DNA of 6,001 nucleotides. Origin: JAHEJB01 sp041748175. GTDB taxonomy: Bacteria; Bacteroidota; Rhodothermia; Rhodothermales; Rubricoccaceae. Each line of letters starts with the position of its first letter. Position 1 is the first letter of the stretch. The stretch spans positions 1-6,001 of the forward strand of contig JBGTDU010000131.1 in assembly GCA_041748175.1 (NCBI GenBank), written 5' to 3'. The translations under genes and the position numbers were made by a program. This document shows, piece after piece, positions 5,451 through 6,001 of this stretch. The notes beneath the pieces are model-generated. The model did not search any database and was not told the origin of the DNA. It worked only from the letters and a program-made list of their open reading frames with translations.

Positions 5451-6001
5451 CCCGTCGCCGAGGCCACCGCCGGTCAGAGCCGTCGGCCGTCGGGCATCCG
5501 AACTGTCGCTAGTTTTCAGCGCACCAACACCCACGGCACCATACGCCCCCACGCCCATACTCAACAGGTTCTCGCGGGAAACCATCGAGCCATCGCGCGT
5601 GCCATTACAGCCGTTGAGAACGGTGGAAACGAAGCCGCTGAACTCGTGGATGCCCTCTACCCGAAGACCGGCAACGCATGGCGGATTGGGATTACGGGTC
5701 CACCAGGCGCTGGAAAATCGACCTTGACAGACCGGTTAATCGCCCGCTTCCGGGAAGAAGGCAGAACCATGGCCGTTGTCGCCGTGGATCCATCGAGTCC
5801 GTTTACAAGAGGAGCACTTCTTGGCGACCGCGTAAGGATGGACGGGCGAACGGGTGACGGCGGCGTGTTCATTCGTTCAATGGCTGCGCGCGGCGCACTC
5901 GGTGGTCTCGCCGAAGCCACTGAAGCAGCCTGTGATGTTCTCGACGCCGCCGGCTTCGACATCATCCTGATCGAAACTGTTGGCGTTGGGCAAGGCGAGC
6001 T
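5433..6001 (+). CDS. meaB: MeaB/ArgK-family G3E GTPase, methylmalonyl-CoA mutase chaperone (partial, start uncertain)
   Basis: N-terminal part of a P-loop GTPase of the MeaB/ArgK family, cut by the window end after 189 codons. In characterised members the protein binds methylmalonyl-CoA mutase and uses GTP to gate loading and protection of its adenosylcobalamin cofactor, which serves propionate and methylmalonyl-CoA metabolism. The Walker A motif is GPPGAGKST (89-97). The family hallmark VDPSSPFTRGALLGDRVRM (118-136) and the Switch II motif ETVGVGQGE (181-189) follow. Family-like sequence begins only around residue 49 (QQVLAGNHRAIARAITAVENG). Residues 1-45 are Arg/Thr/His-rich and look non-native. 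The frame is open from 5397, and the only in-frame ATG, GTG or TTG before the conserved region is ATG 5433, which lies inside the purine repeat. An ATA at 5541 sits where the family usually starts. The product call is firm and the 5' end is not. It is divergent from aspS. Confidence 0.88.
   Translation, partial: MGDGRGPVAEATAGQSRRPSGIRTVASFQRTNTHGTIRPHAHTQQVLAGNHRAIARAITAVENGGNEAAELVDALYPKTGNAWRIGITGPPGAGKSTLTDRLIARFREEGRTMAVVAVDPSSPFTRGALLGDRVRMDGRTGDGGVFIRSMAARGALGGLAEATEAACDVLDAAGFDIILIETVGVGQGE

Overview
This 6,001-base window is a GC-rich piece of bacterial chromosome. It most likely comes from the Bacteroidota/Rhodothermota side of the tree, though the sequence alone does not prove this. 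Three observations point that way. Two secreted proteins have signal peptides that would be cut directly before a glutamine, the 'Q rule' known for Bacteroidetes. No confidently placed start codon has a clear Shine-Dalgarno sequence. Several upstream regions carry near matches to the Bacteroidetes-type -7 box (TAnnTTTG). Neither tRNA encodes its CCA end.

Layout, left to right. At 3-274, on the minus strand, lie two intact tRNA genes: tRNA-Lys(UUU) upstream and tRNA-Leu(GAG) downstream. Between them (about 118-193) is what looks like a decayed second copy of the tRNA-Lys. At 417-2659, on the plus strand, two tandem paralogues encode secreted 'choice-of-anchor B' / LVIVD-repeat beta-propeller proteins. 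Neither has a recognisable C-terminal anchor. At 2724-3455, on the minus strand, is a minimal nucleotidyltransferase (MNT) plus HEPN gene pair of toxin-antitoxin type, joined by an ATGA overlap. The MNT gene is intact. The HEPN gene is frameshifted after codon 77 and its frame then runs past its expected end. A bulged 12-bp hairpin sits at the convergent junction with the propeller genes. At 3484-5364, on the minus strand, is aspS (bacterial-type aspartyl-tRNA synthetase), 28 bp upstream of the MNT gene and on the same strand. At 5365-5432 and beyond is a divergent control region with a 56-base, almost pure purine tract predicted to form a G-quadruplex. From about 5433 to the window end, on the plus strand, is the N-terminal part of a MeaB/ArgK-type GTPase (methylmalonyl-CoA mutase chaperone), which runs off the right edge.

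The tRNAs, aspS and meaB are housekeeping genes. The propeller pair is probably a small exported-protein operon of unknown role. The MNT-HEPN pair is the only accessory module, and it appears to be decaying. I do not see a new multi-gene system. The points most worth following up are the broken HEPN gene with its junction hairpin, the purine tract that supplies the only in-frame ATG for meaB, the tRNA-Lys relic, and the blade-by-blade His-Asn/Asp pattern in the propellers.
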